Assembly (NCBI GenBank): GCA_035294245.1
Contig: DATGLG010000046.1
Coordinates: 1 to 13,439 of the forward strand
Source: DATGLG01 sp035294245
GTDB taxonomy: Bacteria; Pseudomonadota; Alphaproteobacteria; JACZXZ01
Reading direction: 5' to 3'
DNA length: 13,439 nt
Shown: one piece after another, positions 7,071-13,293 of the stretch
How positions within the stretch are numbered: position 1 is the first letter of the stretch
Layout of the letters: each line of letters starts with the position of its first letter
Made by a program: the position numbers and the translations under genes
Notes under the pieces: generated by a model
What the model saw: the letters and a program-made list of their open reading frames with translations, nothing else
Told to the model about the DNA's origin: nothing
Databases searched by the model: none

Positions 7071-7850
7071 ATGTTTCTCGATCTGAACCAAGGTTCCGGT
7101 TTCATTTACGGGCGCGCGCTGACCCACGGCTCGACCGAAGACCCCGCCGTCCGCATCAACGCACTCATCGACTCCGCTCTCATCGCCGAGCGGGAGCACA
7201 CGCCGCCGCGCGACTATCTCGGGGCAAGCCGCATCGGTGAGCCCTGCGCGCGCCGCCTCGTCTACGAGATCACCCATGCGCGGCCGGACGACGGACGGGA
7301 GGTCGATGGAGGCGCCCTGCGCGTGTTCGAAGCCGGGCATCTGTGCGAGCGGCTCTCCGCCCGCTGGTTGCGCGCCGCCGGCTTCGATTTGCGCACCGAG
7401 CGGCGGGATGGAAGCCAATTCTCCTTCTCGGCCGCCGGCGGCAGGCTGCGCGGCCACATCGACGGCGTCATCGTGGATGGCCCTGTCATCGGCATCGCCT
7501 GGCCGGCGCTTTGGGAACACAAGGCCCTGAACGCCAAGAGCTGGAACGACCTGGTCAAGCGGGGGCTCGCGGTGTCGAAGCCGATCTACTTCGCACAAGT
7601 CCAGCTCTACATGGCCTATCTCGAGGTCGAGCGCACCCTCTTCACCGCCCTCAACAAGGATACTCAGGCGCTCCATCACGAAATTGTCGCGTTCGATCCC
7701 GCTCAGGCCCAGGCCCTGTCCGACAAGGCAGTCGCCATTATCCATGCAGCGGAGGCCGGCGAGCTCTTGCCGCGCATCGCCGCAGCATCCGATTTCTACC
7801 TCTGCCGCGTCTGTCCCTACGCGCGCCGCTGCTGGGAGGAGACGCTATGA
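7071..7850 (+). CDS. Cas4-like PD-(D/E)XK nuclease with Fe-S cysteines
   Basis: A 259-aa protein. The catalytic set of the PD-(D/E)XK exonuclease fold is visible: GHID (Asp131), then WEHKA (Glu149, Lys151) and QVQLY (Gln176-x3-Tyr180). One cysteine near the N-terminus (Cys59 in GEPCARR) and three at the C-terminus (Cys245, Cys248, Cys254 in LCRVCPYARRCW) form the Fe-S cluster pattern of Cas4/AddB-type nucleases. His90 may be the upstream motif. It would resect double-stranded ends to give single strands for the Sak4-like and SSB-like proteins. No Cas1 or Cas2 gene or CRISPR array lies nearby, so a phage recombination role is preferred over CRISPR. It overlaps the helicase gene by ATGA. Confidence 0.82.
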   Translation: MFLDLNQGSGFIYGRALTHGSTEDPAVRINALIDSALIAEREHTPPRDYLGASRIGEPCARRLVYEITHARPDDGREVDGGALRVFEAGHLCERLSARWLRAAGFDLRTERRDGSQFSFSAAGGRLRGHIDGVIVDGPVIGIAWPALWEHKALNAKSWNDLVKRGLAVSKPIYFAQVQLYMAYLEVERTLFTALNKDTQALHHEIVAFDPAQAQALSDKAVAIIHAAEAGELLPRIAAASDFYLCRVCPYARRCWEETL

Positions 7851-9127
7851 GCTTCACGCCTTCGCCTTTGCAAGCCAAGGCCATCGCCGCGATCAAGGAC
7901 TGGTTCAAGAACCGCACCGCCACGCAACAGGTGTTCCGCGTGTTCGGCTATGCCGGCACCGGCAAGACCACCATCACCAGGCACGCCATCACCGAGCTCG
8001 GTCTCGATGACGGCTCCGACGTCCTCTACGCCGCCTTCACCGGCAAGGCGGCGCTCGTCATGACCCGCAAGGGCACGCCCGCCTCGACCATCCACTCGCT
8101 GATCTACCGTGTCTCGGAGGCGACGCCAGCCGAGATGGAACGGATCAAGCAGGACATCGCCGATCTCGAGGCGAGGCTCGCGTCAATGAGCCAAGTCGAG
8201 CGCCTCTTGGCCGAATCACGGCTTCGCTCGCTCCAACTGCGATTATCCGACGTCCACAAGCCGCGCTTCGTGCTCAACGAGCAGTCGATCCTGCGCGATG
8301 CAAAGCTCCTCGTCCTCGACGAGGTATCGATGGTCGGCGACGACATGGCGCGCGACCTCGTTGCCTTCGGCAAGCCGATCCTCGTGCTTGGTGATCCTGG
8401 CCAACTCCCGCCGGTAAAGGGTGAAGGGGCATTCACGCAAGGCGAGCCCGACGTGATGCTCACCGAGATTCATCGCCAGGCCGGCGAAAGCGCCATCATC
8501 CGGCTTGCAACGTGGGCGCGCGAGAGCAAGCCCATTCCGTACGGCGAGCACGATGCCTTCGTCTGGAAGATGCGCCGCACCGACGTTTCGCCTGCGCAGA
8601 TGCTCAAAGGCGGCCAGGTGATCTGCGGCAAGAACGCAACCCGGTTGCAGCTGAACCTTGCCATGAAGCGCGCGGCGGGCTTCGACGGCATCTATCCGAC
8701 CGGCCGGGGCGAGAAGCTCATCTGCCTCAAGAACCGCAACGATCTCGGTCTCGTCAACGGCATGTTCCTCTCGCTTGCCGAGGTCAAGGACGAAGACGAG
8801 ATTTCGTTCACCGCCACCATCACCACCGAGGACGGGCAGAAGATCGGCGGCGCGAACGGCGAGTGCGAACGCTTCCGCATCTACAAGGGGCATTTCGACG
8901 AGCACGTCGCGCCCGATCCAGAGCGCGAGCGACGCGACCACTGGAAGAAAAAGACCATCATCGAGGCGGTCTGGGGCTGGGCGATCACCTGCCACAAGGC
9001 GCAGGGCTCGCAATGGGAGAACGTAATCGTCTTCGATGACGGCCTTGGCCGCACGACCGAGGATCGCGCGCGCTGGCTCTATACCGCCATCACGCGCGCC
9101 GAACGCGGGCTCGTGATTCTCGACTGA
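7847..9127 (+). CDS. SF1B DNA helicase, RecD/Dda-like
   Basis: A 426-aa AAA_30/UvrD_C_2-type helicase. Motifs in order: Q-motif-like PSPLQAKAI (6-14); Walker A GYAGTGKTT (34-42); motif Ia-like AAFTGKAA (62-69); Walker B LLVLDEVSMV (154-163, Asp158-Glu159); motif III LGDPGQLPPV (181-190); motif IV TEIHRQ (206-211); motif V WAITCHKAQGSQW (378-390); motif VI WLYTAITRAERGL (410-422). Residues 95-140 carry an extra charged helical insertion between motifs Ia and II. The family translocates 5' to 3'. Here it probably unwinds the fork or joint molecules with the primase and recombination proteins. The start is fixed by ATGA overlap with the nuclease gene. Confidence 0.88.
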   Translation: MSFTPSPLQAKAIAAIKDWFKNRTATQQVFRVFGYAGTGKTTITRHAITELGLDDGSDVLYAAFTGKAALVMTRKGTPASTIHSLIYRVSEATPAEMERIKQDIADLEARLASMSQVERLLAESRLRSLQLRLSDVHKPRFVLNEQSILRDAKLLVLDEVSMVGDDMARDLVAFGKPILVLGDPGQLPPVKGEGAFTQGEPDVMLTEIHRQAGESAIIRLATWARESKPIPYGEHDAFVWKMRRTDVSPAQMLKGGQVICGKNATRLQLNLAMKRAAGFDGIYPTGRGEKLICLKNRNDLGLVNGMFLSLAEVKDEDEISFTATITTEDGQKIGGANGECERFRIYKGHFDEHVAPDPERERRDHWKKKTIIEAVWGWAITCHKAQGSQWENVIVFDDGLGRTTEDRARWLYTAITRAERGLVILD

Positions 9128-9136
9128 GGCGAGCGC

Positions 9137-12100
9137 ATGATCGACCTCAACGACCTCGCTCCGGCCGCGCACCATAGCCGCTACGATCTCGACGCGATCG
9201 TCGCCAGCCTGCGCGACACGGCAGCAAGCTGGGTGCCGCAGCATTTTCCCAATGGCCGGCGCGAGGGCGACGTCTGGCGGCTTGCCAACATCCGCGGCGA
9301 CGCCCCGCGCAAGAACGGTTCCTGCGTGATCGCGCTTCGAGGCCCGCACGCCGGCGACTGGTACGACCACGACGGCGGCGAGGGTGGGGGGCCGCTCAAT
9401 GCGCTTCAGCATGCCACCGGGCTCGTGGGGCGCGATCTCTACGCCCATGCCGCCGCCATCACGGGCTCAACCGCCGCGCCTCCCGCCCGCCGCGCGCCTC
9501 CGCCGTCTGCGAAGGAAAAGGACGTCGCGCAAGAGATCGCGATCATCCTCGCCCGCGCCGTTCCGATCGCCGGCACGCTCGCGGAAACCTACCTGCGCGC
9601 GCGTGGGCTTGACCTTCCCTCATGCGATGACCTGCGCTTCCATCCCGATCTCGTTCATTGGGAGAGCAGGACCGGCTGGCCGGCCATGGTCGCAGTGATC
9701 CGCGACGCCAAAGGCGAGACGATCGGACTGCATCGTATATGGCTTGCTCCCGACGGCGCAGGGAAGGCGTCGGTCAAGAACAATCGCAAGATGCTCGGAA
9801 GGGCGAGCGGCGGCGCCGTGCGTCTGTCCGCCCCCGCCGATGGTTTGCTCGGGCTCGCCGAAGGCATCGAGACCGCGCTTGCGGTGATGACGGCGTGTCC
9901 AGACCTGCCCGTCTGGGCAGCCCTGTCCGCCGGCAATCTCGAACAGATCGAGCTTCCATCCGGAATCACGCGCGTCATCATCCTTGCCGACCACGATGCG
10001 TCGAGCACCGGACAGCGGGCAGCCGAAGCCGCTGCTTTCAGGCTGCATCAGCAAGGGTGTCGCGTCTTCATCGCATCGCCTCCGCAGGAGGGCGACGATT
10101 TCAATGATCTGCTCTGCCGCGCGGGTGCACAAGCGGTGCGCGCGGTCGTCGAATCGGCCGCAGAATGGATGCCACCCGCGCCGGCAAGGACCGACAATCA
10201 CAGGCCGGCCGTCCGCAGCGACGCGCCGAACCTGCCGGTGGGGTTCCCGATCATCACGGGGGTGCGGCCCAGATTGCGCGCCGATCATGGCGATCTGGCC
10301 GCGCTCGCAGCAGAGACACGCGTGCTGCTCCTCGAGTGCAACGCGCCACCCTGGCTGTTCCGGATGGGCGCCATGCTCGCCTGGGTCACCCGCGACGACG
10401 ACGGCCGGGCCATGGCCGTCCATCTCACCGAGGATCGCCTCAAGCTCGCACTCGCCCATCTCATCGATTGGCGCAAGCGCAATCGCGAAGGCGATCTCGT
10501 ACCCGCACATCCGCCGACGCCGCTCGTCAAGGCATTGCTCGCCACCCCCAATCCCGACCTGCCGGTGCTCGCCGGCATCGTGGCCGCACCCGTCTTCGGC
10601 CGCGCGGGCGAGCTCGTCACCGAACGCGGATATCACCCGGCAACCCGGCTGCTGCACGAACCGCCAGCGGGCTTCGAGCTTCCGCCCATCCCCGAGCGGC
10701 CGGGCGCAGCCGACATCGCGGCAGCGCGCTCGCTGCTCCTCCACGATCTGCTCGGCGATTTTCCCTTCACCTCCGAGGCCGAGCGCGCCCATGCGCTCGC
10801 CCTCCTGCTCCTGCCCTTCGTCCGCCCGCTGATCGAAGGACCAACGCCCTTGCACCTCGTCGAGAAGCCCACGCCGGGTACCGGCGCCACGCTCCTGGTC
10901 GACGCCATCGCCGTGATCGCAACCGGGCATTCGGCCTCGATCATGACCGAAGGCCGCGACGAGGAGGAATGGCGCAAGCGGCTGACCGCCAAGCTGCGCT
11001 CCTCGCCGCTCATGGTCGTGATCGACAACCTGCGCCGCCCCTTGGATGCCGCGCCCGTCGCCGCCGCGCTCACCGCTCCGTACTGGGAGGACCGCATTCT
11101 CGGGCGCTCCGACATCATCCGCATCCCCGTCCGCTGCGCATGGGTCGCCACCGGCAACAACCCTCAACTCTCGAACGAGATCGCCCGCCGCGCGGTGCGC
11201 ATCCGGCTCGATGCGCACATGGACCGGCCCTGGCAGCGGGAGGGTTTCCGCCACCCCAATCTGCTCGCCTGGGTGCACGCCCATCGGGGCTCGCTCGTCG
11301 CCGCCTGCCTCACCCTCGCCCGGGCCTGGGTCGAGGCCGGGAGGCCGCGCGATCGTCGCGCCACGCTCGGCAGTTTCGAGGCGTGGTCCGAGACCATGGG
11401 CGGTATTCTCGATGTCGCCGGCATATCCGGATTCCTCGCCAACGCGGAGGAGCTCTACGAACTCTCCGATGCCGAAGGGATCCTGTGGCGCAACTTCGTC
11501 GCGGCCTGGTGGGATCGCTTCGGCACCGCGGAGGTCGGCACCTCTGATCTGTTTCCGATTGCCGGGGAATGCGAGCCGCCGCTGCCGCTCGGCAACGGCA
11601 GCGACCGCTCCCAGCGGACCCGCCTCGGCAAGGCCCTCGGCCGGATGCGCGATCGCGTGTTCGCGATCGGTGACCTGCATGTGGGCATCCGTGCCGTCGG
11701 CACGGCGCAGCGGGCGCAGCGCTGGAAGCTCGCCATCGAAGACGAGGCATCAGCTCGCGGCGAACGCGGTGAACGTTTGCTCGGTCGGCGCGCGGCCGCG
11801 GCGCAGGAAGGTGAACGTGGTGAACGTTGTGAACGTTCTTCCGATCCTTCCCCCGCGCAGGAAGGTGAGCATAGTGAACGTTGCGACCAACGTTCACCGG
11901 CACGTTCACCGACCCAACCCATTGAAAACAAAGGGTTTGGTGAACGTCGTGAACGTCGTGAACGTTTTTCTATGCTAGCGCGTGAGGAGACGGCCTCCGA
12001 CAATAATAATAAAGAGGCGGAAAAACGTTCACCACGTTCACCATGTTCACAAACGCAAGGCGCGCCAACTACTTACGCCGGTGAACATGGCGGTGAACGT

Positions 12101-12157
12101 GCCTTCGAACGTTCACCCGCTGAAAACCCGCCCGCTTGGCTCAAGGAGGTGCTGTGA
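9137..12157 (+). CDS. Toprim primase with C-terminal ATPase-like domain; repeats in its 3' end
   Basis: A 1006-aa replication protein. Residues 1-110 form an N-terminal domain with HDGGEGGGPLNALQHATG, as in phage primases. The Toprim domain is about 236-327: LGLAEGIETALAV (Glu242), ILADHDASSTGQRAA (Asp285, Asp287) and GDDFNDLL. Residues 380-800 look like an AAA-type ATPase: a P-loop-like VEKPTPGTGATLL (575-587), VVIDN (627-631), ATGNNPQ (671-677) and Arg-rich RRAVRIRLD. The P-loop has Ala584 where Lys is normally essential. From residue 870 on the chain is low-complexity (GERGER, RSPRSP), encoded by the GTGAACGT arrays, and ends NPPAWLKEVL. It probably primes and drives element replication. 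There is a 9-bp gap from the helicase gene. Confidence 0.85.
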   Translation: MIDLNDLAPAAHHSRYDLDAIVASLRDTAASWVPQHFPNGRREGDVWRLANIRGDAPRKNGSCVIALRGPHAGDWYDHDGGEGGGPLNALQHATGLVGRDLYAHAAAITGSTAAPPARRAPPPSAKEKDVAQEIAIILARAVPIAGTLAETYLRARGLDLPSCDDLRFHPDLVHWESRTGWPAMVAVIRDAKGETIGLHRIWLAPDGAGKASVKNNRKMLGRASGGAVRLSAPADGLLGLAEGIETALAVMTACPDLPVWAALSAGNLEQIELPSGITRVIILADHDASSTGQRAAEAAAFRLHQQGCRVFIASPPQEGDDFNDLLCRAGAQAVRAVVESAAEWMPPAPARTDNHRPAVRSDAPNLPVGFPIITGVRPRLRADHGDLAALAAETRVLLLECNAPPWLFRMGAMLAWVTRDDDGRAMAVHLTEDRLKLALAHLIDWRKRNREGDLVPAHPPTPLVKALLATPNPDLPVLAGIVAAPVFGRAGELVTERGYHPATRLLHEPPAGFELPPIPERPGAADIAAARSLLLHDLLGDFPFTSEAERAHALALLLLPFVRPLIEGPTPLHLVEKPTPGTGATLLVDAIAVIATGHSASIMTEGRDEEEWRKRLTAKLRSSPLMVVIDNLRRPLDAAPVAAALTAPYWEDRILGRSDIIRIPVRCAWVATGNNPQLSNEIARRAVRIRLDAHMDRPWQREGFRHPNLLAWVHAHRGSLVAACLTLARAWVEAGRPRDRRATLGSFEAWSETMGGILDVAGISGFLANAEELYELSDAEGILWRNFVAAWWDRFGTAEVGTSDLFPIAGECEPPLPLGNGSDRSQRTRLGKALGRMRDRVFAIGDLHVGIRAVGTAQRAQRWKLAIEDEASARGERGERLLGRRAAAAQEGERGERCERSSDPSPAQEGEHSERCDQRSPARSPTQPIENKGFGERRERRERFSMLAREETASDNNNKEAEKRSPRSPCSQTQGAPTTYAGEHGGERAFERSPAENPPAWLKEVL
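11769..12116. repeat. GTGAACGT iteron-like array, both orientations
   Basis: Perfect GTGAACGT on the plus strand starts at 11769, 11811, 11820, 11829, 11874, 11940, 11949, 11958 and 12093. Its complement ACGTTCAC starts at 11890, 11902, 12025, 12034 and 12109. Near-copies are GTGAGCAT at 11865, GTGAACAT at 12081 and ATGTTCAC at 12043. Three groups are tandem triples at exact 9-bp period. I found no such cluster elsewhere in the window. The array lies in coding sequence, and the protein read from each orientation differs (GER repeats versus RSP repeats). This points to selection on DNA rather than on protein. Likely roles: initiator-binding iterons of an origin, or regulator sites. Confidence 0.8.
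11940..12050. other. Facing triple arrays with AT-rich gap: candidate replication origin
   Basis: The forward triple at 11940-11965 and the reverse triple at 12025-12050 form an imperfect 26-bp inverted repeat (23 of 26 positions match). The 59-nt gap contains CAATAATAATAAAG at 12001-12014, among the most AT-rich stretches in the otherwise GC-rich window. A second AT-rich patch (TTGAAAACAAAGGGTTT, 11922-11938) precedes the forward triple. Iterons flanking an AT-rich unwinding element inside a replication gene is the lambda oriλ layout. Origin function is inference. A cruciform or an RNA hairpin affecting translation are alternatives. Confidence 0.4.
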
Positions 12158-12216
12158 TGCGCCGCCCGAGAATGGCGTGCTCGCCGATCTCATCGCTCGG
12201 GAGGCTTGAGCCATGA
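12157..12216 (+). CDS. Possible 19-residue ORF between primase and 65-aa gene
   Basis: ATG 12157 shares a base with the primase stop (TGATG) and has AGGAGG (12144-12149) 7 bp upstream, an excellent ribosome site. Its own stop overlaps the next ATG as ATGA. The peptide is MRRPRMACSPISSLGRLEP. The same double coupling seen between real genes suggests that ribosomes pass through it, either as a leader that hands ribosomes to the next gene or as a true micropeptide. The composition is unremarkable, so coding value is doubtful. Confidence 0.3.
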   Translation: MRRPRMACSPISSLGRLEP

Positions 12217-12410
12217 GGTGGATACCGAAGGGCTATGGCGGCAGGCGCCGCTCGCTCGAGGAGCTCAAGCGCGACGGCTGGCGCGAGCAGAACCTCCTCG
12301 TCGTGAGCCCGCACGATCCGCGCTTGACCTGGCCCGAGCGCGAGCTCGTGCGCCAGCTCGGGGAGAAGCTCTACGGCAAGCGCCGCAGCGGCGAGGAGCA
12401 TCGCCAATGA
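12213..12410 (+). CDS. Small conserved hypothetical, 65 aa
   Basis: A 65-aa basic protein: RWIPKGYGGRRRSLEELKRD, then REQNLLVVSPHDPRLTWPER and ELVRQLGEKLYGKR. It resembles small proteins seen beside DUF6362 genes in related elements, from memory only. The central LLVVSPHDPRL may be a strand and the C-terminal part a helix. Function is unknown. It overlaps the downstream DUF6362 gene by ATGA, so the two are probably co-translated. Confidence 0.6.
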   Translation: MRWIPKGYGGRRRSLEELKRDGWREQNLLVVSPHDPRLTWPERELVRQLGEKLYGKRRSGEEHRQ

Positions 12411-12844
12411 CCGATTGGACGCGCGAGCGGGTCGAAGAGCGGCTCTGCGAAGCCGCCGACGTCATGCGGCGGCTGCCGCCGGTGCGCGTGCAGGGCTACT
12501 ACAATCTCTGGCCCAAGGTTCTGCATGCGTTTTCCGATCTCGTCGGACAGGAGCCGCCGCGCCTCAAGCGCCCACCCCCGGCGCCGGACGCCATCTCCCG
12601 CATGGAGGAGACGCTCGACTGGCTGCGCTGGCTGGAAGTTGACGACGCCAAGCTCGCCTGGGCACGCGCCGAGCGCACCCCCTGGAAGATGATCTGCTGG
12701 CGGTTCGGGATCGCGCGTGCCACCGCGCACCGGCGCTGGGAGTACGCCTTGAGCGTGATCGCTTGGCGGCTCAATGGCAGGCGCCTTCCGGCGAAGCGGT
12801 CGCGGCGGTTCGTCGTTGAAGGCACGCGCGCCCTGTCAAGATGA
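12407..12844 (+). CDS. DUF6362 helix-turn-helix protein
   Basis: A 145-aa protein recognisable as DUF6362: MTDWTRERVEERLCEAADVM, RRLPPVRVQGYYNLWP, FSDLVGQEPPRLKRP, AISRMEETLDWLRWLEVDDA and the C-terminal PWKMICWRFGIARATAHRRW followed by EYALSVIAWRLNGRRLP. Residues about 92-122 look like a helix-turn-helix close to sigma region 4, preceded by a helical scaffold (60-90). It is the last gene of the operon. Roles consistent with this are late-gene transcription control or DNA packaging (small-terminase-like DNA binding); the family has no proven function known to me. In related phages I would expect terminase genes to follow, but none does here. Confidence 0.8.
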   Translation: MTDWTRERVEERLCEAADVMRRLPPVRVQGYYNLWPKVLHAFSDLVGQEPPRLKRPPPAPDAISRMEETLDWLRWLEVDDAKLAWARAERTPWKMICWRFGIARATAHRRWEYALSVIAWRLNGRRLPAKRSRRFVVEGTRALSR

Positions 12845-12853
12845 TTTCTGCGC

Positions 12854-12891
12854 GTGAGACAATTTTCGGTGAGACATTGGCGGGTGAGACA
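12854..12891 (+). repeat. Three GTGAGACA direct repeats at exact 15-bp period
   Basis: GTGAGACA starts at 12854, 12869 and 12884, separated by 7-bp spacers (ATTTTCG, TTGGCGG). The array begins 10 bp after the DUF6362 stop codon. It differs from the GTGAACGT core of the primase array. Short direct repeats like this occur as transposase-binding sites at ends of some insertion sequences (IS21-type ends carry multiple repeats) and as regulator sites. No transposase gene is visible next to it. Confidence 0.55.
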
Positions 12892-13048
12892 GACCGCGGC
12901 GAATTCGGCTATGCGAAGCGCCAGGCTCGGGAAAGACGCGCGCGGAAGACTGCCGCCTCCACGGCCCGACGGGCCACAGAGTTACGCCGGTATTTGGTCC
13001 GCCTGCCAACGGGAGGGCCGGCAGTAGAAAGCCACGCAATGCTGCGAC

Positions 13049-13067
13049 CACTTCCTTCAAGGAAGTG
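13049..13067. repeat. 19-bp palindrome CACTTCCTT-C-AAGGAAGTG
   Basis: Perfect 9-bp arms (13049-13057 and 13059-13067) surround a single central C. As DNA this is a compact operator-type palindrome. As RNA it would need a larger loop, leaving a 6-bp stem. It lies in the non-coding region far from any clear promoter, so its role is unknown. Confidence 0.45.
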
Positions 13068-13198
13068 TGCGTTGCTCGCTCAGAACATTGCGGCTCGTAA
13101 AGAACTCCCATCGCCGCACCGTGTCGCCAGGGGTGGCAAACTCGTCGCTCAAGCCGACGGGAATGCCGGCCGGAAGCGGTGTCCGCCGATGAGGATCT

Positions 13199-13232
13199 GA
13201 ACGGCCCTGTCGGCTGCTGTGCGGGACCGTTC
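13199..13232. repeat. Stem-loop GAACGGCCC / GGGACCGTTC
   Basis: Nine base pairs with one bulged A, formed by 13199-13207 and 13223-13232, around a 15-nt loop. On the plus strand it is followed by TCCTGTAG, so there is no T-run. It may be part of a structured transcript together with the next hairpin. Confidence 0.35.
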
Positions 13233-13263
13233 TCCTGTAGAGCACCGTGGCATGTTATGAAGC

Positions 13264-13290
13264 GGCTGTACTTAGGTTCCAAGTACAGCC
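13264..13290 (-). terminator. Strong hairpin just after the minus-strand gene's stop
   Basis: A perfect 10-bp stem, GGCTGTACTT (13264-13273) with AAGTACAGCC (13281-13290), around a 7-nt loop. On the minus strand it starts 3 bp beyond the TGA of the gene at 13294-13439, the usual place for a terminator. No T-tract follows on either strand (GCTTCATAAC minus, ATTTCAAAAC plus). Termination would therefore be weak or need Rho, and the stem may instead protect the mRNA end. Confidence 0.4.
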
Positions 13291-13293
13291 ATT

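Larger units (their letters stand above)
12892..13293. other. Apparently non-coding region with stem-loops
   Basis: About 400 bp without a convincing gene. ORFs exist on both strands (12841-13200 plus; 12836-13297 and 13057-13245 minus). They use rare-looking codons, lack ribosome sites and have no recognisable motifs. The region holds three inverted repeats (13049-13067, 13199-13232, 13264-13290), and it separates the element's last operon gene from a convergent minus-strand gene. It may be an element boundary, the scar of an insertion sequence, or a structured RNA. Confidence 0.4.

Noticed and set aside
7071..7850. Cas4-like gene as part of a CRISPR adaptation module
   Set aside because: No Cas1, Cas2 or repeat-spacer array is present; the neighbours are phage recombination genes.
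9620..11680. 686-aa minus-strand ORF opposite the primase gene
   Set aside because: Long antisense frames are common in GC-rich genes with G/C third positions; the plus strand has clear Toprim motifs, and the antisense product has none.
11769..12116. Primase 3' repeats as a CRISPR array
   Set aside because: Units are 8-9 bp, occur in both orientations, have no regular unique spacers and lie in coding sequence.
12841..13200. 119-aa plus-strand ORF overlapping the DUF6362 stop by ATGA
   Set aside because: It has no ribosome site, poor codon bias compared with neighbours and no recognisable motif, and its start is made of the GTGAGACA repeats (encoding GET). Kept as non-coding, with some doubt.
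13264..13290. Canonical intrinsic terminator
   Set aside because: The stem is perfect but no T-tract follows on either strand, so only a weak terminator or mRNA-end structure is claimed.
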